From a bacterium HR27 (GTDB taxonomy: Bacteria; Chloroflexota; Chloroflexia; Thermomicrobiales; Thermomicrobiaceae), in NCBI GenBank assembly GCA_002898975.1, contig BEID01000150.1, positions 1-5,113 of the forward strand: a stretch of DNA of 5,113 nt, written 5' to 3'. The position numbers were made by a program, and so were the translations under genes. The notes under the pieces were generated by a model. That model saw only the letters and a program-made list of their open reading frames with translations. It made no database searches and had not been told where the DNA came from. Shown here piece after piece: positions 5,048 to 5,113 of this stretch (position 1 is its first letter; each line of letters starts with the position of its first letter).

Positions 5048-5113
5048 CCCTGTAGGGGCGAGGCGTGCCTCGCCGAGCCGCGCCGCAGGCGCGGTACACA
5101 GACGCATGATTGC
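5048..5113. repeat. Palindromic repeat element, copy 3 (left end, cut by window edge)
   Basis: It begins with CCCTGTAGGGG (5048-5058), then the conserved stem GGCGAGGC/GCCTCGCC (5057-5074) and a second stem CCGCGCC/GGCGCGG (5078-5094, GCA loop). The right end is not in the window. Past 5095 the sequence (TACACAGACGCATG) does not follow copies 1 or 2, so the middle is either variable or a different piece of DNA begins. Confidence 0.65.

Noticed and set aside
4098..5099. Minus-strand open frames of 256 and 72 codons over the regulator end and the repeat array
   Set aside because: They are Arg/Pro/Ser-rich, without domains or ribosome sites. Their shared peptides (RGTPRPY, HRPPS) arise because the repeat period is close to a multiple of three. 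The conserved pattern is pairing of stems, not codons.
4540..5113. CRISPR array
   Set aside because: The repeat period is about 220 bp, the repeated part is most of the unit, and there are no unique spacers of uniform 30-40 bp length and no cas genes.
4454..5113. tRNA or other classical structured RNA
   Set aside because: No cloverleaf, anticodon arm or TPsiC-like GGTTCGA box was found; the hairpins belong to the repeat elements.

Overview
The window is GC-rich DNA, roughly two thirds G+C by eye. It carries a three-gene leftward operon, a divergently transcribed regulator, and about 600 bp of hairpin-rich repeats. The GC content, the proline/threonine-rich linker of the lipoprotein and the families of palindromic GTAGGGGCG-type repeats resemble Thermomicrobia (Chloroflexota) such as Thermomicrobium or Sphaerobacter. 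This taxonomic reading is an inference; a high-GC actinobacterium is the main alternative.

Layout. The minus-strand operon runs in this order: a Rieske non-heme iron oxygenase (2692 to 1565), a 47-bp gap, a DAO-family FAD oxidoreductase (1517 to 351), a 79-bp gap holding a stem-loop, then the first 90 codons of a secreted lipoprotein (from 271 off the left edge). The lipoprotein looks like the start of an ABC-transporter solute-binding protein. Facing the other way across a 186-bp intergenic region is a 524-residue PucR-family regulator (2879 to 4453). From about 4510 to the right edge there is no credible gene. The DNA there is a tandem set of about 220-bp units, each containing an element of about 155 bp bounded by inverted ends and packed with short hairpins, plus a decayed older copy on the left.

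How the genes may work together. The Rieske protein has a 2Fe-2S site and an E-x2-H-x4-H iron site, with Glu where most family members have Asp. That Glu is typical of enzymes acting on quaternary ammonium compounds (carnitine, glycine betaine, stachydrine). Such an oxygenase N-demethylates or cleaves its substrate, and DAO-family enzymes related to sarcosine and dimethylglycine oxidases oxidise the resulting secondary or tertiary amine. With a solute-binding protein and a PucR-type regulator, usual for nitrogen-compound catabolism, the module reads as uptake and oxidative breakdown of a methylated amine or amino acid. The substrate cannot be fixed from the sequence. No reductase for the Rieske oxygenase lies in the window.

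The shared intergenic region holds a plausible leftward sigma-70-type promoter whose -10 overlaps an inverted repeat, a reasonable place for the PucR protein to act. The operon is a new arrangement of known families rather than a clearly new system. The least explained part of the window is the structured repeat array at its right end, where paired base changes preserve hairpins between copies.
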